This document shows positions 8,519 through 15,459 of a stretch of DNA of 19,525 bases, in pieces. How positions within the stretch are numbered: position 1 is the stretch's first letter; each line of letters starts with the position of its first letter. Under the pieces are notes generated by a model. It was not told the origin of the DNA, ran no database searches, and was given only the letters and a program-made list of their open reading frames with translations. Source of the DNA: Deltaproteobacteria bacterium (lineage in GTDB: Bacteria; Desulfobacterota; Syntrophia; Syntrophales; UBA5619); the NCBI GenBank assembly GCA_026388345.1, contig JAPLJY010000142.1, positions 1-19,525 on the forward strand, given 5' to 3'. Position numbers and translations under genes: made by a program.

Positions 8519-8660
8519 TTTTCTCCTCCTGTTATCGATGAATGGATAAGACATCGCTCATGATTGCCGGCCTCCCGGTGGTAATGGAGGGCGTCTCCAT
8601 CAGACGCCATGCGCCTGATCCAGAGTGTCTCATCCTTTATCAATCACTCCTGCGCCAGGT

Positions 8661-9371
8661 CTAAATTCCGTTTTCCACAAAAGGCAGGACCATGTTCACC
8701 AGCAGATGCTCCAGCTCCTCGCGAAGATTATGAAGGTGGTCTCGCATGCAGCGTTCTGCCCCGTCTTCATCCCCGGACAGAATCTTTTCGATAACCGCTT
8801 CATGCTCCCCATTGGAACGCTCAACGCGACCCTGCATGGCAACCAAGCCGAGACGGACCCGGTACCATTGTTCATTGAGTTCTCTGATGGCCCGTGAGGC
8901 ACGCTCATTTCCGGACATCCCAAAAAGAATGTCATGAAGTTTGACGTCCGCCTCTCTCCAAGCTTCATGATTGTTGGCCAGCGCGGCCTTCTTCATACGG
9001 TCCATGGCGCTTTTCAATTGCGCTCTCTTTTTCGCATCCTTACACGCTGCCGCCTTCCTGGCCATCAGGCTTTCCAGCGTTTCCTTGATATCGAAGATTT
9101 CATGGATGTCCTTTAGAGCAAGAGAGTAAACTTGCCAGCCCTTTCTCGCGCGGCTGATCAGGAATCCCTCGTGCTCCAGGAGGCGGAAGGCTTCCCGCAC
9201 CGGTGTCCGGCTGATGCCCAGTTCCGCAGCAAGCTGACTATCGGTGAGGTAACGGCCGGGCTTCAACTCCCGGTTCATGATCTTCCCTTTGATGACATCA
9301 TAAGCCTTCTGCTGTAAGTTTCTTGTCTTCCCAGAGTCTAACTTTCCGGGCTTGGTGGCGGTTTTGGCCAT
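8661..9371 (-). CDS. GntR-family transcriptional regulator with FCD domain
   Basis: This is a 236-residue regulator. The N-terminal winged helix-turn-helix covers about residues 18-85, with LTDSQLAAELGISRTPVREAFRLLEHEGFL as the GntR signature. The C-terminal helical FCD ligand-binding domain has probable metal ligands Asp142, His146, His190 and His212. Such proteins usually repress a neighbouring catabolic operon and release DNA on binding a carboxylate or sugar-acid effector. AAGGAG sits seven bases before the ATG. It lies 42 bases after the transketolase C gene and ahead of dctP on the same strand, so it is probably co-transcribed and controls this island. The likely sites are the palindromes at 11374-11383 and 11453-11466. 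Confidence 0.93.
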   Translation of the reverse strand: MAKTATKPGKLDSGKTRNLQQKAYDVIKGKIMNRELKPGRYLTDSQLAAELGISRTPVREAFRLLEHEGFLISRARKGWQVYSLALKDIHEIFDIKETLESLMARKAAACKDAKKRAQLKSAMDRMKKAALANNHEAWREADVKLHDILFGMSGNERASRAIRELNEQWYRVRLGLVAMQGRVERSNGEHEAVIEKILSGDEDGAERCMRDHLHNLREELEHLLVNMVLPFVENGI

Positions 9372-9413
9372 ATCGTTACTCCTTTGCTGCTTCCCTGGTC
9401 CGTGAATCAGGCC

Positions 9414-10349
9414 TTATTGATCGAGCAATTTTCTGCAACTTCGTTGAATCGCATGATTGGTCAGGATATATTTTTCAAGAAGCGCGTCATATGGCCCTGA
9501 TTCTGCGAACGTGTCCCGGATGCCTACCATCTCGACCCTCGCCGGATGGTGTTTGACCAGGCACTCTGCCACGGCCGATCCCAACCCTCCGATGACGGTG
9601 TGTTCCTCGACCGTCACAATCCCCTTTGTCTCTTGCGCTGCCTTGACGACGATCTCTTCATCCAGCGGCTTCAGGGTGTGAATTTCAATCACCCGGGCAG
9701 CGATCCCTTCCCTCTTCAATTCGTCCGCTGCTTCAAGGGCCTTCGATACCAGTATTCCCGTGACCATTATGGTCACATCCGTTCCTTCCCTCAAAAGGAT
9801 ACCCTTCCCAACCTCAAAATTCCGGTTCTCATTATCCAGGACGGGAACTTCATTCCGAGATAATCTGAGATAGACCGGCCCCTTCCACCCGGCAATGACC
9901 TTTACCGCCTTTCGGGTGAGGATATCATCCGAAGCGACAATCACGGTCATATTCGGCGTTGCTCTCATGATGGCCAGATCGTAGATGGAGTGGTGGGAGA
10001 CGCCATCATAAGAGTCGGAAAGCCCTCCATATCCCCCACACACCTTCACATTCAGCTTTGGATAAGCGATCGAGCTCCTTAACTGTTCCCCTGCTTTCAG
10101 GGTGGCTAAGAAACCGAAGGTACTGGCAAAGGGTATTTTCCCGGCGGCTGCAAAACCGGCCGCCGCATCCATCATGTTCGCCTCGGCAATACCAAAGTTG
10201 AAGAACCGGTCCGGGAATGCCTTTCCAAAAAGGACCGTTTTTGTTGATGCAGAGATGTCCGCATCGAGAACAACCACATCGGGATTTTCCCTTCCCAACT
10301 CGACCAGTGCCTCACCGAAGCTGTCTCTGATCGCAACCATCTTAGCCAT
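9414..10349 (-). CDS. split transketolase, C-terminal subunit (pyrimidine-binding and C-terminal domains)
   Basis: The 311 residues correspond to the second half of a transketolase. They begin with the pyrimidine-binding domain containing VVVLDADISAST and FFNFGIAEANMM, whose Glu56 should be the glutamate that activates the thiamine diphosphate cofactor. The substrate-side loop reads GYGGLSDSYDGVSHHSIYDLAIMR where ordinary transketolases have a GEDGxxHQ-type sequence, so the substrate pocket may differ. The C-terminal domain follows from about residue 190 (VTIMVTGILVSKALEA, EEHTVIGGLGSAVAE, GIRDTFAESGPYDALLEKY). Together with the N subunit it would transfer two-carbon ketol units. Its ATG overlaps the stop of the N-subunit gene by eight bases, so the two are tightly coupled. 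A second ATG three codons in is possible but less likely. Confidence 0.93.
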   Translation of the reverse strand: MAKMVAIRDSFGEALVELGRENPDVVVLDADISASTKTVLFGKAFPDRFFNFGIAEANMMDAAAGFAAAGKIPFASTFGFLATLKAGEQLRSSIAYPKLNVKVCGGYGGLSDSYDGVSHHSIYDLAIMRATPNMTVIVASDDILTRKAVKVIAGWKGPVYLRLSRNEVPVLDNENRNFEVGKGILLREGTDVTIMVTGILVSKALEAADELKREGIAARVIEIHTLKPLDEEIVVKAAQETKGIVTVEEHTVIGGLGSAVAECLVKHHPARVEMVGIRDTFAESGPYDALLEKYILTNHAIQRSCRKLLDQ

Positions 10350-11181
10350 GAAAACCCCCGTTCACCTCTTGAACCGCTTTCACATACTCTTCATCGGAGA
10401 TCTTCCTTCCGTGCCATATATGGGTGTTCTCCATGAATGAGACCCCTTTCCCTTTCACGGTATGAGCGATCAGGATCGAAGGAATATCTTTCACTGTTTG
10501 GGCTTTGTCGATTCCGTCAGAAATTTCTTCAGGCTCATGACCGTTGATCTCGATTACATTCCACCCAAAGGACTTCCACTTGGCCATCACATTTCCGAGG
10601 GGCATGATGTCATCCATGGCGCCATCGAGTTGATACCGGTTGTAATCGAGCAGAAGAACGAGATGGTCGAGCTTAAACTTTACCGCAGACATGGCTGCCT
10701 CCCAGATTTGACCTTCGTTCAACTCGCCGCATCCGATTAGGACATAGACGTAATACTCTTTTTTGGAGAGCCGACCTGCCAGCGCCATTCCGATCCCGAC
10801 AGAAGGACCGTGTCCCAGAGACCCGGTTGACATATCTACACCTGGGGTCTTCAACATATCGGGGTGTCCCTGGAGGATGCTGTCCAGCCGGCGGAGGGTG
10901 CTCAATTCAGACTTTGGGAAAAAGCCCTTTTCGGCCAGAACGGCATAAAGGGTTGGGGCGCAGTGACCTTTTGAAGCAATGAAGCGGTCCCGGTCTTCCC
11001 AATGCGGATTCATTGGATCCACCTTCATCTTATCAAAATAGAGCGTAGCAATGATCTCCACGGCGGAGAGCGAACCGCCTGGATGTCCGGAACCCGCCTT
11101 ATAGATCATCTTCAACACAGTCAGGCGGATATCTCTGACCAGGTTCTTGAATCTTTCTTTCTTATCCATTGAAAAGGGCAT
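10342..11181 (-). CDS. split transketolase, N-terminal subunit (thiamine diphosphate PP domain)
   Basis: This 279-residue protein matches the first half of transketolase. It has SGHPGGSLSAVE with His33, SKGHCAPTLYAVLAEKG with His73, STGSLGHGPSVGIGMALAG at 119-136, and the cofactor motif GCGELNEGQIWEAAM followed by LDYNRYQLDG. The usual motif starts Gly-Asp-Gly; here the codons are GGA TGC GGC, so the Mg-binding Asp is replaced by Cys151 while the partner Asn181 is kept. This is either a lineage feature or a change in activity. GAGGAG precedes the ATG by five bases, and an in-frame TGA just upstream excludes a longer form. It is the first intact gene of the island operon. Split transketolases occur in archaea, clostridia and in specialised sugar or sulfosugar pathways. 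Confidence 0.93.
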   Translation of the reverse strand: MPFSMDKKERFKNLVRDIRLTVLKMIYKAGSGHPGGSLSAVEIIATLYFDKMKVDPMNPHWEDRDRFIASKGHCAPTLYAVLAEKGFFPKSELSTLRRLDSILQGHPDMLKTPGVDMSTGSLGHGPSVGIGMALAGRLSKKEYYVYVLIGCGELNEGQIWEAAMSAVKFKLDHLVLLLDYNRYQLDGAMDDIMPLGNVMAKWKSFGWNVIEINGHEPEEISDGIDKAQTVKDIPSILIAHTVKGKGVSFMENTHIWHGRKISDEEYVKAVQEVNGGFHG

Positions 11182-11280
11182 CCCCGCTCCTCAAATTTCA
11201 AATGGATCTCCTGAGGTATTTGATTTGCTTCGACCCCGTCCGATCCGAGTTTTGCCGCCTCCTGCTTGCGCTTCTCGATT

Positions 11281-11337
11281 TTATCCTGCAAGACGACTAA
11301 GGCTCATGGCAGGGTCTTTTCGGATATAGCCGTTCAT
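11281..11337 (-). other. short leader ORF or start of a decayed gene upstream of the transketolase operon
   Basis: Downstream of the predicted promoter an ATG at 11335-11337, preceded by AAGGA ten bases away, opens an 18-codon frame (MNGYIRKDPAMSLSRLAG) that ends at 11281. In another frame the following bases up to the transketolase start read LQDKIEKRKQEAAKLGSDGV and then a further coding-like, Lys/Glu-rich stretch ending in FEERG, with no start codon of its own. The two pieces could be one small gene broken by a frameshift, or an untranslated leader with chance reading frames. I do not recognise the protein. Confidence 0.35.
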
Positions 11338-11363
11338 CACACTTCATTCCTTTGGGATGAGTA

Positions 11364-11392
11364 TAAATATCCAGTGTATGCAAAGATGTCAA
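11364..11392 (-). promoter_or_regulatory. sigma70-type promoter for the transketolase/TRAP island
   Basis: On the minus strand a perfect TTGACA (11387-11392) is followed after 17 bases by TATTTA (11364-11369), about 185 bases upstream of the transketolase N start, in an AT-rich stretch. The spacer contains TTGCATACAC (11374-11383), close to the TTGTATACAA-type sites bound by FCD-family GntR regulators, so the repressor encoded in the operon could block RNA polymerase here. Confidence 0.5.
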
Positions 11393-11452
11393 GACATTTT
11401 TTTAATGTATTGAATTCGTATATGGCTATTAACGAAATACAGTAATTTGATT

Positions 11453-11466
11453 CTATGTATACATAG
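11453..11466. promoter_or_regulatory. 14-bp perfect palindrome, candidate GntR operator
   Basis: CTATGTATACATAG is a perfect palindrome whose core GTATAC is the centre of known FCD/GntR operators. It lies about 60 bases upstream of the -35 box of the island promoter, in the AT-rich non-coding stretch between the transketolase operon and the zinc-ribbon gene. The regulator encoded at 8661-9371 is the natural candidate binder. Confidence 0.5.
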
Positions 11467-11569
11467 CTTAGAAGTATATACCCATCAACAATATTTTATT
11501 AAATAATAAGTTAACAGATGTGCCTGACTCTGTTACTTGTTGTTCAATTCTTAGAGGAGGTTGACTCAG

Positions 11570-11674
11570 ATGAAAAAGGCATTCGACGCCGGAATCGGTC
11601 GGGGGGCTTTACCATTATTCAACCGTAAGCAAGATCGTAGCAGGTGCTCGCCGAATTCAAGACCCAAGACCTGA
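11570..11674 (+). CDS. small unrecognised ORF (34 aa) with a strong ribosome site
   Basis: GAGGAGG lies nine bases before this ATG, and the AT-rich 11400-11520 stretch could hold a plus-strand promoter. The 34-residue product begins MKKAFDAGIGRGALPLFNRK and has a basic, structureless tail. It has no membrane segment or known motif. Codons give no clear coding signal, and it might be the 5' end of a lost gene. It ends nine bases before the convergent zinc-ribbon gene. Confidence 0.25.
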   Translation: MKKAFDAGIGRGALPLFNRKQDRSRCSPNSRPKT

Positions 11675-11682
11675 AGATTTAA

Positions 11683-12171
11683 TCACAGGTCGTAGAGGGT
11701 TTCGTCCACGCGGGGCTTCGGCTTTCGGCTCCCCCTGTTCCCCTTTCCCCCGCTGAGAAAGGGCTCCTCCCCCTCAAGCAGGTCGCCCATCTCTTCTTCG
11801 ATCCGGTCGGGGTCCTCACCCCTCTCCAGGCGATGGAGCGCCTCTTCCATGCCGGAACCGAGGGAGAGGCCGGTCGCGTCCGTCAGTTTCCGCATCAATT
11901 GCGCGGCCTGACGCGGGTCGTCCTCGTTGAGCTTCTCCGCCTCCTCGGCAAGCATTGCCATTGCCTTCTCCATTTTCGCCTCATCGACGGGAGGCATGTC
12001 GTCGCCGGCCGGTTCCTCTTTTCCCCGGGAGACCTTGGCGAAGATCGACATCTGCCGTTTCAGCGGGCGCCGGCATACCGGGCAGCCGGGGATCCGCGCC
12101 GTGTTCACGCCGCGGGAGAAAAAACTGAAAACGGTATTGCAGTGTTCGCAGTAGAATTCATAGATGGGCAT
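11683..12171 (-). CDS. FmdB-family zinc-ribbon protein
   Basis: This is a 162-residue cytoplasmic protein. The N-terminal 40 residues are an FmdB/CxxC_CXXC_SSSS-type zinc ribbon: MPIYEFYC with Cys8 and Cys11, then GCPVCRRPLKRQ with Cys30 and Cys33. The remainder is long for the family and acidic-helical (KMEKAMAMLAEEAEKLNEDDPRQAAQLMRKLTDATGLSLGSGMEEALHRLERGEDPDRIEEEMGDLL), ending in a basic linker and VDETLYDL. Members are usually of unknown function and sometimes linked to gene regulation of C1 or amide metabolism. High GC and its separation from both islands suggest it belongs to the ancestral chromosome. The ribosome site is weak (AAGGA, 12 bases away). Confidence 0.88.
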   Translation of the reverse strand: MPIYEFYCEHCNTVFSFFSRGVNTARIPGCPVCRRPLKRQMSIFAKVSRGKEEPAGDDMPPVDEAKMEKAMAMLAEEAEKLNEDDPRQAAQLMRKLTDATGLSLGSGMEEALHRLERGEDPDRIEEEMGDLLEGEEPFLSGGKGNRGSRKPKPRVDETLYDL

Positions 12172-12231
12172 GGTGTCTCGTCTTCCTTACACCTTTTTGT
12201 GGATGTGCCGCCGGGTTTTGGCGCCGCAGCG

Positions 12232-12351
12232 CTAATCGATGCATTCCCGGAGCCTCTTCTCGATGGCGTTTTTATGGAACTGCGTCTCCGTAACGACGGG
12301 CTCATCATCGTACTGCCTGTACATTTTTGTGATGGGAATGAGGATAACCAT
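12232..12351 (-). CDS. small unrecognised ORF (39 aa)
   Basis: The 372-base gap between the zinc-ribbon and DUF6282-like genes holds one small minus-strand frame beginning MVILIPITKMYRQYDDEPVV and ending in RECID; the second half is charged and protein-like. An in-frame TAA lies just upstream, fixing the maximum length. A ribosome site is poor (AAGG about 11 bases before the ATG). It could be a real small protein in line with the zinc-ribbon gene or the tail of an older gene. No family is recognised. Confidence 0.28.
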   Translation of the reverse strand: MVILIPITKMYRQYDDEPVVTETQFHKNAIEKRLRECID

Positions 12352-12498
12352 CCGGAAGGAACCTTAATCCGGCGCGTTGAAAACCGCAAGGGATCTTTTT
12401 CCGGCTGTCAGCAGCACGTAACTGGTTCACGACAAAGAGGGGAGCGTTGACAACACAGAAAATTGCGCCGCGGAACTTGGCCGCTCCCGATGCGACCG

Positions 12499-12527
12499 CC
12501 GACGACCCTGAACATCAGGGCCGTCGG
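12499..12527 (-). terminator. stem-loop after the DUF6282-like gene
   Basis: A 13-bp stem (12499-12511 against 12515-12527) with a three-base loop and one G-U pair sits 17 bases beyond the stop of the last gene of the tct operon. Position and stability suit a transcript end, but no T-run follows on the minus strand, so it may be Rho-assisted or only protect the 3' end. Confidence 0.45.
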
Positions 12528-12543
12528 ATTCAGGTCGGAGAAT

Positions 12544-13428
12544 CTATATGTTGAGCAGGTAAGACGGATTGTCCTGCACCATGATTTTCAGATGTTCCTT
12601 CGGGATGCCTTTTTCCAGGAGGACCTGCAGGAATATCCGCATGCCTTCATGGGGCGGAGGATTGTGCACCTGGCCCAGATCCGTGGCCAGCACCGTTCTT
12701 TCCGGACCTACGGCCTTGATCATCTGCACCACGCCGTCGATCCCGCTCTTGGTGGGCCACATGGCAAACATGAAGATCGCCAGGTGTTCGATGTACACGC
12801 CCATTTTGGCCAATTCCACCTGCTCCTCCAGAGTTCCGTTGATGATGTATTCCGGGTGATTCAGGTACAAACGTTTGACGCCCCTCTCTTTGGCGGCTTT
12901 GACCAGCGGGCGGACCTCGGGAATGGAAAGGTGACCCGTCGCCAGCATGATGTCGTGCTCGGCGATCAGGTCGATGACCTCGTAAACCTCCGGCTTGAGT
13001 TGACCCTTCTCATCCAAAACCGTGATCGGCCTTTCAACCATCCTCTTCTTGGATTTCTGTTGCATGGAAGATCCGAAGGCGGGACCTCCCATCTGATCCA
13101 GATGGTTCTTGGCGGACAAGGTCGGGAACCAGACGATCTTGGCGCCCAGTTCGATCGCGGCTTCCGCGGCGAAGGGATTGATCCCTCCCACCGCATTGTT
13201 GAGAACCACGCCGCCATAGACGTCGATCCCCGATACCAGCTTGCGGACAAAGTACATCCGGTCAGAGGTATAGCCGTGATGCTCCTTGAGGACGACGGCT
13301 TTCATCCCGTAACTCCTGGCTCCTTCCGCTGCCTCCACATGGTCCACCAGCCGGGGGAAGAGACTGGGGGCGGAATGGATATGCATATCCACCGCGCCCT
13401 TTAAGATTTCAATGAATTCTTCACGCAT
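12544..13428 (-). CDS. DUF6282-like, amidohydrolase-type metal-dependent hydrolase
   Basis: This 294-residue protein has the layout of a TIM-barrel amidohydrolase. VDMHIHSAP near the start supplies His16 and His18 of an HxH site, KEHHG supplies Lys48 or His50, and further candidate ligands are His166 (TGHLS), His191 (NHPEY) and Asp250 (ATDLGQ) at the end of the barrel. I recall such proteins as DUF6282, whose reaction is unknown. No signal peptide, so cytoplasmic. GGAGG lies seven bases before the ATG and the gene follows the GntR regulator by 18 bases, ending the tctBAC-gntR operon. Context suggests hydrolysis or decarboxylation of the imported carboxylate or its derivative, which is inference only. 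Confidence 0.85.
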   Translation of the reverse strand: MREEFIEILKGAVDMHIHSAPSLFPRLVDHVEAAEGARSYGMKAVVLKEHHGYTSDRMYFVRKLVSGIDVYGGVVLNNAVGGINPFAAEAAIELGAKIVWFPTLSAKNHLDQMGGPAFGSSMQQKSKKRMVERPITVLDEKGQLKPEVYEVIDLIAEHDIMLATGHLSIPEVRPLVKAAKERGVKRLYLNHPEYIINGTLEEQVELAKMGVYIEHLAIFMFAMWPTKSGIDGVVQMIKAVGPERTVLATDLGQVHNPPPHEGMRIFLQVLLEKGIPKEHLKIMVQDNPSYLLNI

Positions 13429-13446
13429 TTTCGAACCTCCAATGTT

Positions 13447-14202
13447 TTAATCGAGCAGCTTTTCTTGAGGAAAAAAATTCCTCAAATAGTGGTTGATCCC
13501 GGCCCGAATGTGATTTCGGGAGATTTCTCCCATCTTACGGGCGTCCTCGTTCGCCAGGCAGGCGATCATCTGTTTGTGTTCATTAAAAAGATTCCCCTTG
13601 TTTTCCGGCAGGGAATAGCGGGAATAGGAGAAATTGCGGATCGAAGCGGAAGCGCTCCGCAGTTCCCGGATCATTTTCGAGAGGTAAAAATCATCTGCGC
13701 TTTCGAAGATGATCTGGTGGAATTTCTCGTGCGCCAGGGTAAATCCCCGCAGGTCATCGTTCTCCAGATTTTTCTCCATTTCATCGCTGAGGGACTTCAG
13801 TTCCCGTATCCCGTCAGGCGACATTCGGGTCGCCGCCATCTCCGCGGCCATTCCCTCCAGCAGAAACCGGAGCCGATAAAGATCCTTGGCGTTTTTGGCC
13901 GTAAATTCTTTGACGACCGAACCCCGGTTGGGAAAATGCTCAATGACGCTCTTTTCCGCGAGCATTTTCAGGGCGGACCGGATCACGTTGCGCTCCACCG
14001 CGTATTTTTCCGCCAGCTGGTCCTGAACCAGATGTTCCCGTGGTTTGAATTCCCCGAACAGGATCCCGGTTTCGATCTTGTCGACGATCTCATTGACCAG
14101 CAGGGGAGCGTTCGGCCTGAGGGATTTATGTGAAGCGGAATCCGGGGGGGCTTTGGAGACGGAAGCGCCATGAACCCCTTTTTGCTTTGCCATATCCTTC
14201 AT
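13447..14202 (-). CDS. GntR-family transcriptional regulator with FCD domain
   Basis: This is a 251-residue regulator. The winged helix-turn-helix spans about residues 33-100 (LVQDQLAEKYAVERNVIRSALKMLAEKSVIEHFPNRGSVV) after an unusually long polar N-terminal tail. The FCD domain follows, with His162 (HEKFH), His209 (NEHK) and His231 as likely metal ligands; His158 stands four residues before His162, where the family usually has Asp. It is downstream of tctC on the same strand, after a 246-base gap with a stem-loop, and 18 bases ahead of the DUF6282-like gene. It probably represses the tct operon through the overlapping palindromes at 17510-17528, with the imported substrate or a product as inducer. 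The ribosome site is weak; ATG at 14193 is an alternative start. Confidence 0.92.
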   Translation of the reverse strand: MKDMAKQKGVHGASVSKAPPDSASHKSLRPNAPLLVNEIVDKIETGILFGEFKPREHLVQDQLAEKYAVERNVIRSALKMLAEKSVIEHFPNRGSVVKEFTAKNAKDLYRLRFLLEGMAAEMAATRMSPDGIRELKSLSDEMEKNLENDDLRGFTLAHEKFHQIIFESADDFYLSKMIRELRSASASIRNFSYSRYSLPENKGNLFNEHKQMIACLANEDARKMGEISRNHIRAGINHYLRNFFPQEKLLD

Positions 14203-14352
14203 GTAGACACCATCGGCCGCTCCAGAAAGAAAGCTTCAGATAACTCCCTGCTCATGGAAATCGACACCCTCCGCCTGAGGCCCATCTCCCGACCGTTTCA
14301 TAAAAAATCCAGGCATGAACGCAGATGAAGCCACGGATCATGCGACGGGACA

Positions 14353-14388
14353 TTCAGGAAGAAAGCCTGAGGGGTTTTCTTTCCTGAA
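14353..14388. repeat. stem-loop between tctC and gntR
   Basis: An inverted repeat with TTCAGGAA and TTCCTGAA at its ends (14353-14360 and 14381-14388) continues inward with one bulged base and one G-U pair to give a stem of about 15 bp around a TGAGG loop. It lies in the 246-base non-coding stretch between tctC and the regulator gene, where it may lower read-through from the transporter genes or stabilise their mRNA. No T-run follows. The rest of this gap (14203-14448) shows no gene. Confidence 0.5.
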
Positions 14389-14448
14389 CATCCCCCGTTA
14401 TGGATCGGCGGAACCATTCCACTCCGCTTCTTGAAAAAACAGCCCTTT

Positions 14449-15423
14449 TTATTTCGCTTTCAAACCCAGTTGGTCGACCAGGACCTTCAGGGTGCTGTCC
14501 GTTTCTTCCACCAGCGCGGTAAATTCACCCTGGGGGAGAAATTCCAATTCGATCCCCACCTTCTCGATCTTACTGACGATTTCAGGATCCTTGAGGACCT
14601 TTTCAAAAACCCTTTCCAGAGTCGCGACAATCTCTTTGGGCGTATTCTTCGGAAGATAGATTCCCTGGAAGGCCGAAATGGAAAGGTCCAGCCCCTGCTC
14701 TTTCCACGTGGGAACATTCGGATAGAGGGCCCTTCTCTTGTTGGAGCCGACGCCCAGTATCTTCAATTCCCCCGCATCGACAAACTGTTTCACCGAAGGC
14801 ATGGGGGCAAAATTCGAATCGATATGCTTTCCCACCACGGCCGCGACAGCCGGAGCATCGCCCGTATAGGGAACGTGCGTCATTTTGATCCCGGCCTTTT
14901 GCTGAAACGCCGCCGCAAAGATATGATCGCTGGTGCCCGTGCCGCTGGCCCCGTTTTTGATCTTGTTCGGATTGACCTTTGCATACTCGATGAAATCGCG
15001 AACGCCATGCCAGGGCGCCTTGCTGTTGACGGTCAGCAAGGCCGGACTCGTCAGCAGTTGGCAGGCCAGGGTATAATCCTTCAGATTGGTCGGGGTCGGT
15101 GCGGTGTACTGGGTCAGAATGAGCGAGATCGAGGTGAGCATCATCGTATACCCATCCGGCTTGGCGGAAGCGACTTCCTTGGATCCCACAACCCCGCCGG
15201 CCCCGGGCTTGTTCACGACGATGACCGGTTTTCCCAGCTCTTTCTCCAGGGCCGGGGCAAGAATGCGCGCGGCCACATCGGTTCTTCCGCCGGCCGCCCA
15301 GGGAATGATCCAGTTGATCACCTTCTCCGGATACGCGGCCGAAGCCATGTCGGGAACCGCAGTCATTGAAAGAACCATGAAGAACACCACTGCCCATCCA
15401 AACCATTTTTTCCGAGTTGTCAT
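14449..15423 (-). CDS. tctC: tripartite tricarboxylate transporter substrate-binding protein (TctC/Bug family)
   Basis: This 324-residue periplasmic binding protein captures a carboxylate for TctAB. A Sec signal peptide is clear: basic MTTRKKWFGW, hydrophobic AVVFFMVLSM, and cleavage near ASAA-YPEK at residue 30. The Bug-family loops that hold carboxyl groups are present as PWAAGGRTDVAAR (Thr48, Asp49) and NGASGTGTSDH, with GAGGVVGSKEVASAKPDGYT between them. Length is normal. AAGGAG lies about six bases before the ATG, and the gene follows tctA after 36 bases. Bug proteins are numerous and their ligands vary (citrate, tartrate, aromatic acids, amino acids, nicotinate), so no substrate is assigned. 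Confidence 0.95.
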   Translation of the reverse strand: MTTRKKWFGWAVVFFMVLSMTAVPDMASAAYPEKVINWIIPWAAGGRTDVAARILAPALEKELGKPVIVVNKPGAGGVVGSKEVASAKPDGYTMMLTSISLILTQYTAPTPTNLKDYTLACQLLTSPALLTVNSKAPWHGVRDFIEYAKVNPNKIKNGASGTGTSDHIFAAAFQQKAGIKMTHVPYTGDAPAVAAVVGKHIDSNFAPMPSVKQFVDAGELKILGVGSNKRRALYPNVPTWKEQGLDLSISAFQGIYLPKNTPKEIVATLERVFEKVLKDPEIVSKIEKVGIELEFLPQGEFTALVEETDSTLKVLVDQLGLKAK

Positions 15424-15459
15424 TTTTCTTCTCCTTTTTTGGGTTGTTTTGGACGATCC

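Noticed and set aside
12463..13404. 313-codon plus-strand frame opposite the DUF6282-like gene
   Set aside because: The opposite strand encodes a protein with coherent metal-binding motifs and a good ribosome site. This frame is a His/Asp/Arg-rich shadow.
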